64,000 bases of DNA from positions 186,001 through 250,000 of the forward strand of contig CASDOZ010000001.1 of the NCBI GenBank assembly GCA_949282265.1, read 5' to 3'. Position numbers and translations under genes: made by a program. Positions 8,545 through 17,900 of this stretch are shown piece after piece (within the stretch, counting starts at the first letter, position 1; each line of letters starts with the position of its first letter). This DNA comes from an uncultured Bacteroidales bacterium (GTDB taxonomy: Bacteria; Bacteroidota; Bacteroidia; Bacteroidales; Paludibacteraceae). The notes beneath the pieces are model-generated. The model saw only the letters and a list, made by a program, of their open reading frames with translations. It searched no databases and was not told the origin of the DNA.

Positions 8545-8583
8545 CAAAGATAGGCATAAAATCGGTATTTTACCGTACTTTTG
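8545..8583. promoter_or_regulatory. Divergent -7 promoter boxes
   Basis: Minus-strand TATCTTTG (8552-8545) points to the hydrolase gene starting at 8480. Plus-strand TACTTTTG (8576-8583) points to the lipoprotein gene starting at 8604. Both match TAnnTTTG. The plus-strand promoter would leave a leader of only about 14 bases. -33 elements are not clear for either. Confidence 0.4.
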
Positions 8584-8603
8584 TTTGGAATATGGATTTT
8601 GTC

Positions 8604-9752
8604 ATGAAAAAATTGTCTTATTTTTTATTGTTCCTATTGGTATGTGTTCTCGGTTGTAAATCCAAGCGGGTGGTTGTCGAACCGCTTCCTGTGCAGCAGA
8701 CGCCTTTACAGGTTCGCCAGGATAGCTTGTCCACTTCTCCGGTCTTATCAGCTCCGGTGGTTTACATGTTGGCGCGTGAGTACGAAAGCATCCATGATTC
8801 TACCACACTCAAATATCATACCGATGTGGCTGCTTTGGTTCGTCAAGACAGCATTACATTACCTCATTATATGGAAATGCGTTTGTCAGAGCTATATCCT
8901 GCTTGTTCATATAAAGGTTTGATGCAAAAACTTGGAAGGACGGCGCGGAAAGCCATTCCGAAAAAAAGATCACGTACGGTACAATTACCTTCCGGGACTT
9001 CCGATTCTTTTGCCATATTGGAAGATGCAGCCTATCATACTTCTGATTATGATGCATTTCATGCCTTTGTGTCGGATGAAGATGAAATACAGTTTTTGAA
9101 TATGACGGATGCGGAACGCAATGTATATTGTTTGATGAACAGTTTGGCGGATGACAGCACATTTTTTACTTTATCCGATATCGATACGGTTATTGTTCGC
9201 GACAGTGCTTGGAACTTGAATAAACCGTTGTTGTCCGACAGTATTCCTTTCTTTTTGCAGGAAGACCTGACTATTCCTTTCCTGTTTGCCGGTGCCGGTT
9301 CATATATGTTATACCGCATTATGCAAAGCAAAGCACGTGCGGAATATGTGTCCAATTATTACTATCCTGGCCAAACCAAGGATGGCCGGCGTGGAGATGC
9401 TTATAAGCACTTGTTTGCAAATGTATTGTTGAAACGTTATACGACAGATGCTTTGGCATGGCTGATTATGGATGTATATTGGGAAAACCAAGGTAGTAAC
9501 GCACCTTGCGACATGGTTATGGATTTACATAATAACTATGTCGGACGTTCACGTTACCGGCAGTTCCGCGGTGATTTCTGGCGCGACCGTTATGACTGGC
9601 AGGCATGGTCGGAAAATATCCGTCTGTTTGTGGAAGACACGACCCGCAATGCGACTTACCAATCCTGGAACAAGCGTTTGCCGTTGTTTTTTATCCAGCA
9701 GGAAGAAGAAAAAACCGACCCGCAACTATATCTGTATTGGAACAAGGAATGA
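8604..9752 (+). CDS. Lipoprotein with C-terminal DUF6973-like domain
   Basis: A 382-residue lipoprotein. The ATG at 8604 is chosen because it gives MKKLSYFLLFLLVCVLGC with a lipobox (VLGC); in-frame ATGs further upstream would bury the signal. The N-terminal half has no family I recognise. The C-terminal part (about 285-360) has GDAYKHLFANVLLKRYTTD followed by MDLHNNYVGR, which resembles DUF6973, a family with a conserved GDAFRHA...MDLxNNxVGR pattern in predicted toxins and hydrolase-like proteins. The conserved His and Asn residues suggest an active site. Function unknown. It ends 24 bases from the convergent mscS. Confidence 0.7.
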   Translation: MKKLSYFLLFLLVCVLGCKSKRVVVEPLPVQQTPLQVRQDSLSTSPVLSAPVVYMLAREYESIHDSTTLKYHTDVAALVRQDSITLPHYMEMRLSELYPACSYKGLMQKLGRTARKAIPKKRSRTVQLPSGTSDSFAILEDAAYHTSDYDAFHAFVSDEDEIQFLNMTDAERNVYCLMNSLADDSTFFTLSDIDTVIVRDSAWNLNKPLLSDSIPFFLQEDLTIPFLFAGAGSYMLYRIMQSKARAEYVSNYYYPGQTKDGRRGDAYKHLFANVLLKRYTTDALAWLIMDVYWENQGSNAPCDMVMDLHNNYVGRSRYRQFRGDFWRDRYDWQAWSENIRLFVEDTTRNATYQSWNKRLPLFFIQQEEEKTDPQLYLYWNKE

Positions 9753-9776
9753 CCTTGCCTGCCTTGCAGGGATTTC

Positions 9777-10823
9777 CTATTTTTTTACATATAAAGTTTG
9801 TGTCGGGAAAGCAAATTCGAGTTTGTTTGCGTTGAATTGGCGCAGGATTTCCAGATTTACTTTTGAGCGGGTTTTATAAATGTCCTTACCTTTTTTGATA
9901 TAATAAATAAACCTGAGTTGTAGTGCAAAGTCTCCGTATTCCATAAAACATGTATCCACTTCGAGGTTTATGTCTGTAATATGTTTCGGCAGGTTTTTTA
10001 GGATATCAATGGCCAATTCAAGTTGTTCAGGTGTTGTGTCGTAAGTAAGTCCGAGGTCAGTTATGACGCGCCGGTTGGGCTCGGATGTGATATTTTCCAA
10101 CGTGCTGTCTACTACTTTATAATTCGGAATGGTAATAAGCCGGTTGTCCAATGTGCGGATGCGTAAGCTGCGCAAACCAATATCCAGGACAAATCCATCT
10201 ACATTATCTATTTTGATACGATCTCCAATGCGGAATGGCCTGTCGAAAAAAAGCGTAATCCCACCGAATAGGTTTTTGATCGTGTCTTGTGCCGCCAAGG
10301 CGAGGGCGGCACCTCCGATGCCGAGTCCGGTAATTAGTGTACCCACCTGCACACCGATATTATGCAACGCCAGAATAATGCCGACAAACCATGTAAGATA
10401 GTTTAGTGACCTTTGCACAAGAATGGAAATATTAGCATCTACTTTGCTGTTTTCGCGACTAGCATACGAAATCAAAATAGTTTGTATCAATGCGCTGAGC
10501 AACCGTGTGACAAACCATGTCCCGTTCAGAATCACAAGGACGGTGTAAACTTCATGAATTATCTGCATGAACTTGTCTGGCAGTGTCAGTCGGGTGATGG
10601 CGCACCAGATGGATATCAGCATGATGGCGAAAATGAACGGTGCCCGTAGTTTGTTTACCAGAAAATCATCCACTTGGTTCTTGGTCTTGGCTGCGAACTT
10701 GATGAGTATTTTTTTTGAAATCCAATATACACACCTTCCAACTAAGAAGCCGCCGATTATGATGATGCCGGAGATCAGCCATTCCAACAATGAATTATTC
10801 CAGAAAAATTGTTCTTGTAGCAT
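9777..10823 (-). CDS. Small-conductance mechanosensitive channel, MscS family
   Basis: A 348-residue inner-membrane channel that opens on hypo-osmotic stretch. Four hydrophobic helices precede the MscS core. The pore-lining TM3 is recognisable as a Gly/Ala-rich stretch (TLITGLGIGGAALALAAQDT, residues about 160-180), followed by NLFGGITLFFDRPFRIGDRI, the family signature leading into the beta domain, and a cytoplasmic vestibule to the C-terminus. Length and topology fit the YnaI/YbdG-like group more than the 286-residue E. coli MscS. A TACCTTTG box lies 38 bases upstream. Confidence 0.93.
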   Translation of the reverse strand: MLQEQFFWNNSLLEWLISGIIIIGGFLVGRCVYWISKKILIKFAAKTKNQVDDFLVNKLRAPFIFAIMLISIWCAITRLTLPDKFMQIIHEVYTVLVILNGTWFVTRLLSALIQTILISYASRENSKVDANISILVQRSLNYLTWFVGIILALHNIGVQVGTLITGLGIGGAALALAAQDTIKNLFGGITLFFDRPFRIGDRIKIDNVDGFVLDIGLRSLRIRTLDNRLITIPNYKVVDSTLENITSEPNRRVITDLGLTYDTTPEQLELAIDILKNLPKHITDINLEVDTCFMEYGDFALQLRFIYYIKKGKDIYKTRSKVNLEILRQFNANKLEFAFPTQTLYVKK

Positions 10824-10860
10824 AAATATTTGTGTTCTTGTATTCCTTTCAAAACAGTTG

Positions 10861-10868
10861 CAAAGGTA
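10861..10868 (-). promoter_or_regulatory. -7 promoter box for the MscS gene
   Basis: The minus strand reads TACCTTTG, an exact TAnnTTTG match, 38 bases upstream of the start at 10823. A -33 TTTG at the proper spacing is not seen. Confidence 0.4.
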
Positions 10869-10924
10869 GATGAAAAAATCAAATTATCATTCGTTGACCG
10901 GTTGATTCGTTGATTTTAAACAAT

Positions 10925-10952
10925 ACGGCCAAGACAAATGTCATAAGGCCGT
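10925..10952 (-). terminator. Hairpin after the sulfatase gene, probable terminator
   Basis: ACGGCC (10925-10930) pairs with GGCCGT (10947-10952), with an inner GACA/TGTC pairing. It sits 33 bases past the sulfatase stop on the minus strand. The following bases are T/A-rich but not a clean T run. Confidence 0.45.
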
Positions 10953-10984
10953 GTCGATAGTTAAATCATTGGAACGTGTATGTC

Positions 10985-12538
10985 CTAATTATTGTATTGC
11001 ATGGCATTGGTGTCTGCATATTGTATTTGCAGGTCGATAAGTCGCTTTTTTAGACCTTGGGCAAGTTCTTTTGTGCCAGGTTGCCCGTATAAATTGTTCA
11101 TTTCCGTCGGGTCGTTTTGCAGGTCGTATAATTCCCAACAGTCTATGTCGTTATAAAAATGGATTAATTTGTAGCGGTCGGTACGGATTCCATAATGGCG
11201 TTTCACTGCATGTTCTGCCGGATATTCGTAATAATGGTAATAGAGTGAATTTCGCCAATCATGTACTTCTTCACCACGCAATAACGGCAGAAATGAAATG
11301 CCATGCATGTCTGTGGGGATTTCAACACTAGCCAAATCCAAGATGGTTGGCCCGTAATCAATATTTTGCACCATTTGGTTTATATCGCCTTTTTTGCCAC
11401 CCGGCAAGCGGACAAGTAGCGGTGTGCGGAATGATTCTTCATACATGAACCGTTTGTCGAACCAGCCATGTTCACCCATGTAGAAGCCTTGGTCGGAAGT
11501 ATAAACGACCATGGTGTTTTCCAATAAACCGGCTTCTTCCAGATATTGTAAAATCCTTCCTACATTCCGGTCAACAGAGTGTATAACGCGTAGATAATCA
11601 CGTAAATATTGTCTATATTTCCATTCTGCAAGTGCTTTTCCTGATAAATTGGCCTTTTTGAATTCTTTTATAATAGGGTCATAATGCTTGTCCCACGCGG
11701 CCCGTTGTTCAGGTGTCATGTGGTTGTTCATGTTGCGTCCAGCCTCTTCAAGGCGCGAATGGATTGTGTTTTCCTTGTCAGCTAATTTCAGGTCATAGAC
11801 CAAATCCATGTCTTTGGCTATGCTCATTTCCTGCGCGGCGGCTGCTTGCCGGCCGGCATAATCGTCATAAAAATTGTCTGGCAATTCGAATTCGGCATCG
11901 CTGAATAGTTCCAGGTCTTGCAAATCGGGCATCCATGTGCGGTGCGGCGCTTTGTGGTGCAACAATAGGCAGAATGGTTTGTTTTTATCACGTTTGTTTT
12001 CCAGCCAATCGATAGCTTTGTCGGTCGTAACGTCGGTAACATAACCTTCCGATGCTATTTTTTCTCCGTTTTTTATAAAAGGCGCGTTATAATAATCACC
12101 TTGCCCGATTAGGATTTCAGAATAATCAAAACCTGTCGGTGCGGAAGTCAGATGCCATTTGCCGATTATGGCTGTTTCATAACCTGCTTGTTGGAGCAGT
12201 TTCGGGAAAGTCTGCTGGCTTCCATCAAATTCACTGGCGTTGTCAGTGAATCCGTTGGCATGGCTGTGCTTTCCTGTCAACATGCAAGCCCGGCTTGGCC
12301 CGCTGATGGAATTGGCTACAAAACTATTGGTGAAACGCACTCCTTCATTAGCAATACGGTCAATATTCGGTGTTTCTATCAGTCTGTTATCGTAAGCACT
12401 AATAGTTTGATAAGAATGGTCATCACTCATAATGTACAAAATGTTCATGGGTTGTTCCTTCTCTGATTTACAAGCAAGGAGACCCATTGTGGCAAGAGCC
12501 ATTACGGTCGTTTTTCGACAAGAGAGAAAGGTTGTCAT
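10985..12538 (-). CDS. Sulfatase lipoprotein (S1 family, possible N-acetylglucosamine-6-sulfatase)
   Basis: A 517-residue type I sulfatase. The start at 12538 gives a lipoprotein signal with lipobox LLAC (Cys23). The formylglycine motif is of the serine type, Ser79 in SGPSRACMLTGKH, so maturation needs the anaerobic enzyme anSME. Metal-site residues appear in MSDDHSYQ near the N-terminus and YTSDQGFYMGEHGWFDKR. The sequence resembles S1_11-like GlcNAc-6-O-sulfatases of gut Bacteroidota; the subfamily call is inference. It diverges from the glycan locus and has a strong promoter of its own. A role in desulfating GlcNAc on host glycans would fit the neighbours. Confidence 0.88.
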   Translation of the reverse strand: MTTFLSCRKTTVMALATMGLLACKSEKEQPMNILYIMSDDHSYQTISAYDNRLIETPNIDRIANEGVRFTNSFVANSISGPSRACMLTGKHSHANGFTDNASEFDGSQQTFPKLLQQAGYETAIIGKWHLTSAPTGFDYSEILIGQGDYYNAPFIKNGEKIASEGYVTDVTTDKAIDWLENKRDKNKPFCLLLHHKAPHRTWMPDLQDLELFSDAEFELPDNFYDDYAGRQAAAAQEMSIAKDMDLVYDLKLADKENTIHSRLEEAGRNMNNHMTPEQRAAWDKHYDPIIKEFKKANLSGKALAEWKYRQYLRDYLRVIHSVDRNVGRILQYLEEAGLLENTMVVYTSDQGFYMGEHGWFDKRFMYEESFRTPLLVRLPGGKKGDINQMVQNIDYGPTILDLASVEIPTDMHGISFLPLLRGEEVHDWRNSLYYHYYEYPAEHAVKRHYGIRTDRYKLIHFYNDIDCWELYDLQNDPTEMNNLYGQPGTKELAQGLKKRLIDLQIQYADTNAMQYNN

Positions 12539-12568
12539 AAGCAGTTGTATTTTTCGATGGTTTGGCAA

Positions 12569-12600
12569 CAAAAATATGGGATTTTTTTGTCTTTGCCAAA
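12569..12600 (-). promoter_or_regulatory. Sulfatase promoter (TTTG - 20 nt - TATTTTTG)
   Basis: On the minus strand, TTTG (12600-12597) and TATTTTTG (12576-12569) are separated by 20 bases, a full match to the Bacteroidota -33/-7 layout. The sulfatase start at 12538 is 30 bases downstream. One of the two best-formed promoters in the window. Confidence 0.7.
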
Positions 12601-12775
12601 TTCATTTATAAAAAGTTATGTCAACGTTTTTCTACTCTAAGCAGACTGGTGAAATTATATTTTGATTATTTGTAAATAATGCACATTATATGTATTTTAT
12701 TTATGTACAAAATAGAATAAAATATTTTACATAAAAATTTGATAGATAATGCAATTAGTTGTAAATTAAAAAAAT

Positions 12776-13102
12776 ATGAGACCACAAGAAATTCATATTG
12801 GGAAATTGATAAAAGAAGTTGTAAGACAGAGTGATTATACATTATCTGACCTTGCACGAGAACTTGGTATATCGCGTCAAACTTTGAATGGTTGGTTAAA
12901 TAGAGACGATATGTCAGTAAAGAACTTGTTTACAATTTCAGAGCTTTTAGGTTATGATTTTTTGAAGAAGTTCAATTTGCCTTCGGCCAAAGAACAGGAA
13001 GCAAAAATAGTATTACAGATTGAGATAGATAAAGAAAAGCAGGGTGAGGTTTTAAAATTTATCCATGATAAAGATTTGTATAACTTATTGTTGAGGAAAT
13101 GA
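12776..13102 (+). CDS. Small HTH (XRE-type) DNA-binding protein
   Basis: A 108-residue protein with a helix-turn-helix at residues 20-45: YTLSDLARELGISRQTLNGWL, where LARELGISRQTL is the classic Xre/Cro recognition unit. The remaining C-terminal part (about 70-108) is charged and has no recognised domain. It lies in an AT-rich stretch, much poorer in GC than the flanking genes, between the divergent sulfatase and the ECF sigma gene. It may regulate the sulfatase or the glycan locus, or be an unrelated small regulator. The intergenic region upstream (12577-12775) shows no clear TAnnTTTG on this strand. Confidence 0.75.
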   Translation: MRPQEIHIGKLIKEVVRQSDYTLSDLARELGISRQTLNGWLNRDDMSVKNLFTISELLGYDFLKKFNLPSAKEQEAKIVLQIEIDKEKQGEVLKFIHDKDLYNLLLRK

Positions 13103-13108
13103 CTTTTT

Positions 13109-13155
13109 CCGGTAATTGGAGATGTTAAGTTGATTTCTGCAAGTTACCGGTTTTT
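13109..13155 (+). terminator. Intrinsic terminator of the HTH gene
   Basis: CCGGTAA (13109-13115) pairs with TTACCGG (13144-13150), followed directly by TTTTT (13151-13155). The loop is long (28 bases). It separates the HTH gene from the ECF sigma gene. Confidence 0.6.
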
Positions 13156-13169
13156 CAGATTGTAGCGAG

Positions 13170-13177
13170 TATTTTTG
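13170..13177 (+). promoter_or_regulatory. -7 promoter box for the ECF sigma gene
   Basis: TATTTTTG matches TAnnTTTG, 17 bases before the sigma-factor ATG at 13194. No TTTG lies at the standard -33 spacing. Confidence 0.4.
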
Positions 13178-13193
13178 ACCAATTATCATTGTT

Positions 13194-13736
13194 ATGTTGA
13201 ATAATCATAGCGAGGATAGTACATTCACAGCCATTTTCACAACCTCAAAGGAAGGTTTTATCCAATTCGCCTATTCATATCTTGGGAATATGGAGGAGGC
13301 TGAAGATGCTGTTATGGAATCGTATGTACAATATTGGGAGGTTAGCCAGAGGACTGATAAAGTGATCCGTGATGCGAAAGCTTACATTTTTATGATTTTG
13401 CGTAATAAGTGTATCGATTTATTGGAGGCCAAGAAGCAGCATTTACAACATACGGAGGTAATGTACGACCAAATGGTGGGTGAGATAGAGTTGAATATTA
13501 CATCATTGCAGTGTTGTGATCCTTCGGAACTTTTTAGCAAAGATATTACGCGTATCGTTACAGAAACTATTGATAACATGCCGGACCGGACGCGCGAAAT
13601 TTTTTATGAACGTTATTACGAGCAAAAGTCTTATAAGTCAATAGCGGAAGCATTTGGCATATCAGTAAAAGGTGTAGAATTCCATATGACAAAATGTTTG
13701 CGCGTGCTGCGTGAACGTTTGAAAGATTATTTGTAA
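13194..13736 (+). CDS. ECF-type RNA polymerase sigma factor of the glycan locus
   Basis: A 180-residue sigma-70 family member with only regions 2 and 4. Region 2 includes FAYSYLGNMEEAEDAVMESYVQYWE and the region 2.3/2.4 stretch AYIFMILRNKCID; region 4 includes TREIFYERYYEQKSYKSIAE and the recognition helix GISVKGVEFHMTKCLRVLRERL. Domain content and adjacency to a FecR anti-sigma gene and an STN-type SusC gene mark it as the activator arm of a trans-envelope signalling system. It is expected to direct transcription of the SusC/SusD operon when the anti-sigma factor releases it. Confidence 0.93.
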   Translation: MLNNHSEDSTFTAIFTTSKEGFIQFAYSYLGNMEEAEDAVMESYVQYWEVSQRTDKVIRDAKAYIFMILRNKCIDLLEAKKQHLQHTEVMYDQMVGEIELNITSLQCCDPSELFSKDITRIVTETIDNMPDRTREIFYERYYEQKSYKSIAEAFGISVKGVEFHMTKCLRVLRERLKDYL

Positions 13737-13846
13737 CTGATGCCTCCTCAGTTGGCCTGCATTCCAATCCACATGTTAAAAATTATTTTTTATTTAGGGA
13801 ATTATTTTCCTAAGATAGTCTTTATTTTCGTCTATGTGTGGAAGGA

Positions 13847-14779
13847 ATGGACGAGAAATTATTATACAGATTTTTTTCCAATGATGTAACACTGGCGGAA
13901 CGCGCAGCAGTTAGGGAATGGGCTGCTGCATCACCCGCCAATATGCGCATGTTTTGCCGTGAGCATAATATATACAATGCGATTGTTTTATCGGCAGGTG
14001 GCATTTCCGTACGTAACCGGTATAGTTTCCGCCGTTATTATCGTCGCCAGTTGCTGCGCATTGCCGGCGTTATGCTGTTGTTGCTAATGGCGGGTTTTGG
14101 AACATTTTATGGCTTATTTGGCGATAGGATAGTTCCTATCTACTCCTTGACTGTACCGGCGGGAAATAGTAACAACTTATTATTGCCGGATGGTACAAAA
14201 ATCTGGCTGAATGCCGGTTCCACCATAAAGTATCCAGCTTCTTTTATTGGATTGAAACGTGTCATTGATGTGGAAGGTGAGGCTTATTTGGAAGTCACTT
14301 CCCAGCGGAGACCATTTATAGTGCGTACTCCAGGTGGGGAGGTTAAAGTTTTGGGTACTAAATTTTATGTAACATCGACTCCGACAGAAGAATTAATGGT
14401 GTCTCTTATGGAAGGTTCCGTTTGTTTGACTGCCGGTGACAAAAGTGTGGTTTTGAAGCCAGGTTATCGGGCACAACTTAAGCAAGGTAGGTTCAAGCAG
14501 TCGGTTATTCGTTCCTTTGAAACGGAATTGTGGAAAGATGGGATTTATTATTTTGAGGACCAGTCTTTTCGTGATTTGATGACTGGTTTTGAAAAATGTT
14601 TCGGGGTTAAAATTAATATTGATAACTCCATTGAGACAACGCAACGATATACGGGTAAGTTTTATCGTTATAATGGCGTGCAACATGCTTTGCGTGCCTT
14701 GCAGTATGATTTTGAGTTTGATTACAGCTGGGACAAAGACAGGAACACGATTTTGATTACTTCGAAAACACAAAGATAA
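13847..14779 (+). CDS. FecR-type anti-sigma factor
   Basis: A 310-residue single-pass inner-membrane protein. The N-terminal cytoplasmic part (about 1-65) would hold the ECF sigma factor, followed by a hydrophobic segment (about 70-93, LLLLMAGFGTFYGLF). The periplasmic FecR domain has the hallmark LTVPAGNSNNLLLPDGTKIWLNAGS and later VEGEAYLEV and GTKFYVTS. The C-terminal DUF4974-like part ends near the stop. I use the ATG at 13847; an in-frame GTG nine bases upstream is possible. It follows the sigma gene by 110 bases and precedes the SusC gene, the standard order. Confidence 0.93.
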   Translation: MDEKLLYRFFSNDVTLAERAAVREWAAASPANMRMFCREHNIYNAIVLSAGGISVRNRYSFRRYYRRQLLRIAGVMLLLLMAGFGTFYGLFGDRIVPIYSLTVPAGNSNNLLLPDGTKIWLNAGSTIKYPASFIGLKRVIDVEGEAYLEVTSQRRPFIVRTPGGEVKVLGTKFYVTSTPTEELMVSLMEGSVCLTAGDKSVVLKPGYRAQLKQGRFKQSVIRSFETELWKDGIYYFEDQSFRDLMTGFEKCFGVKINIDNSIETTQRYTGKFYRYNGVQHALRALQYDFEFDYSWDKDRNTILITSKTQR

Positions 14780-14906
14780 AATTTTATAACCTTAAAAACT
14801 AATACTTTATGACGTAGAAAGACCATAGGGACATTTTGCATTTTCATTTTAGAAAAAAATCAACAATTAAATTATTGGAAAATTATTTTATTAATCGTGT
14901 GCTAAT

Positions 14907-17900
14907 ATGCATGTAAAAACACGTATGTCAAGAAACAGTTTCAAGGCAATTTTGATTGCTTTAGCATTGGTGTCGGGTTTGGAGGCCAGTGCGGATGCGT
15001 ATTCACGCATATCCCTCACAGAAAATAATGTTTCAGTTGAGGAGGTTTTGAAAAAGATCGAACAGCAAGCCCAGTGTTTATTTGTGTTCAATACGCAGAT
15101 AGATACGCAACGTTCAGTTAACTTGGATGTGCAAGACAAGCCGGTCAGTGAAGTGCTGGATCTTATGTTCAAAGGAACTAATGTTACATATTCGATTCAA
15201 AACCCGAACATAGTCCTTTCCCAGTCAACAATTCAGGTGGCAACGGAAACACCTAAAACGAATAGCCGGACTACCAACGACCGGATTGTAACCGGTACGG
15301 TAACTGACTCATCAGGTGAGACCTTGATCGGATTGGCAATCCGTGTTGTCGGGACAACTATTGGTACGACGACCGATTTTGATGGGAATTATTCCATCAA
15401 CCTTCCGTCTGGTAGCAACCAGTTAGAATTCACTTATATTGGTTATCAACCAATGACGGTCTCGGTGGATGGGCGCAGTAAGATTGATATCGTTATGGAG
15501 AGTGATGTGCAAGCATTGGAGGAAGTGGTAGTAACGGCTTTAGGTATTGAGCGTAAGGCTACTTCATTGACCTATGCAACACAAAAAGTCGGTGGTGAAG
15601 AATTGACCCGTGCGAAGGATGCCAATTTTATCAATTCCTTGCAAGGTAAGACTTCTGGATTGGTGATTACACCGAATGCGAGCGGTGCCGGCGGTTCGTC
15701 CAAATTGCTGCTGCGTGGTAATTCATCTATTTTGGGTAGCAACTCACCTCTGATTGTGATTGATGGTGTTCCGATGGCAGACCGTAGCACGACCCAGATT
15801 GGCGATGCGTTGTTGTCGGGTGGAAATACTACTGACGGTGGAGACGGTCTGTCGAATATCAACCCGGATGACATAGAGTCCATTACGGTGCTGAAAGGTG
15901 CGAATGCCGCCGCTCTGTATGGTAGCCGTGCCGCCAACGGTGTGTTGATTATCACGACCAAGAAAGGTGAAGAAGGCCGTATAAGCGTAGACATATCGAG
16001 CAGTCTTCTGGTTGAGACTCCGCTTCTTACTCCAGAATTCCAGAATTCTTATGGTGCATCCGTGGAGAGTTATCTGGACAATTCCCTGAATCCGAACAAT
16101 CCGGTGCAGAAACGCCGTTTGAACATGTATTCATGGGGCCCGCGTCTGGGAACGTATTCCTCGGAAGCTTTGGCTGAAATTCCGTATATGCGCAATTATG
16201 CATTGAATAACGTGGGGAATTATCTGCAGACTGGAACGAACTTCAATAACAGTATTTCCGTAACGGCAGGTACGAAGGTGGCACAAACTTACGTTTCTTA
16301 CGGTAATACGACTGCAAACGGTATAATGCCGTCCAATGAATTCGTGCGGCATAATTTCACTGTACGTCAAACGGTGAGTCTGTGGAAAGACCGTGTTCAG
16401 ATTGATTTTTCCGGTAACTATATTCAGCAGACCGCCAAAAACCGTCCTGGTTCCGGTATCTACGGCAACCCGTTGTATGACCTGTATTTGATGCCCCGTA
16501 ATGCGGATATCCGTTATTTTGAGAACAACTCGGAGGTTGAGGGTGATTTGTACTACATTAATTCAGTTGGCGGAACTTATAAGCCGACCGGGGTGAAGGG
16601 TCCGATTCAGCAATGGCCCTGGAGCGACAGTGAGAACCGTAACTCACCTTATTGGCTGAACAACCGCATTACGCGTGAGCAGCAGCGTGAACGTTTGCTT
16701 TCTACAATTGGCTTGAAGGTCAATATCATTGATGGTTTGACTGCTCAGGTACGTTTCAAAATAGACCGTACGACCGATACGAATGAAAACAAGACCTGGC
16801 AAGGAACGCGTGCCAAAACCTATTACAATTCGGTTTATGAGTATGCCAAGATTTCCAACAACCAGATGTTCTCGGATTTCTTGATATCATATTCCAAACA
16901 AATAGGTGACTTTGATTTGTCTGCCAACTTTGGCGGCAGCACCATGCTGGAAAATTACGAGGATTTTGGCATTAACTATTGGATGAATGACTCAACGTCC
17001 ACACCGAACGTATTTGACCCATCCAATGTGAAAAGTCCTTCCAATACGGGAACTTACAAGTCAAAAGACCAGAACTGGGAAAATGCGCTGTATGCAACGG
17101 CTTCCGTAGGTTACAAAGGTTTGGCTTATATTGATGCTTCTGTACGTACCGACTGGTCGCGTACCTACACGCAGTTTGCTTATCTGGGAACTCCCGACCA
17201 TTATACCTATTACAGTGTCGGCGGCAACGTATTGCTGAATCCGCTATTTGGCATAGAGAGTGACTGGTTCAATCATTCCAAGTTGCGTGTTTCCTATTCG
17301 GAGGTAGGTAACTCCATTCCGAACCTGAACTATGGCGGCAAGCCTACCAACTGGGGTTCCCAGATAGTTTCGGCGGCCGCTTACCGCGAGTTCCTGGATC
17401 CTCGTCCGGAAACGATGCGTTCTACGGAAGCCGGTTTGGATGGTCGTTTGTTCCGCAACGCGTTGGATTTTGATGTTACTTATTACCATACCATGATGTT
17501 GAACCAATGGTTACCGCAAACGGCAGCAACAGGCGGTAATTTGCCATTGAACTCCGGTAAAATACGTAACCAAGGTGTGGAATTGACATTTGGTTATAAT
17601 TGGCAAATAACTAAAGATCTGTTGTGGCGTACTGGTATAAACTATTCATACAATACGAATATGGTATTGGAAACTTATGGTGAAAATAAGAATTCGGTCA
17701 TTGAGCAGACTCCTATTTACCAAGGCGGTTTGAAAGTTCGTTATGAAGTGGGCAAGCCTTATGGAGAACTGTATGGTCGTGGATTTAAGAAAGATGAAAA
17801 TGGCAACATAATGACCGACCGTTTTGGTGCGCCCATGCTGACAAGCACGTATGATGAATACCTTGGTAATGCAAATGCTCCCCATCATTTGGGTTGGAAC

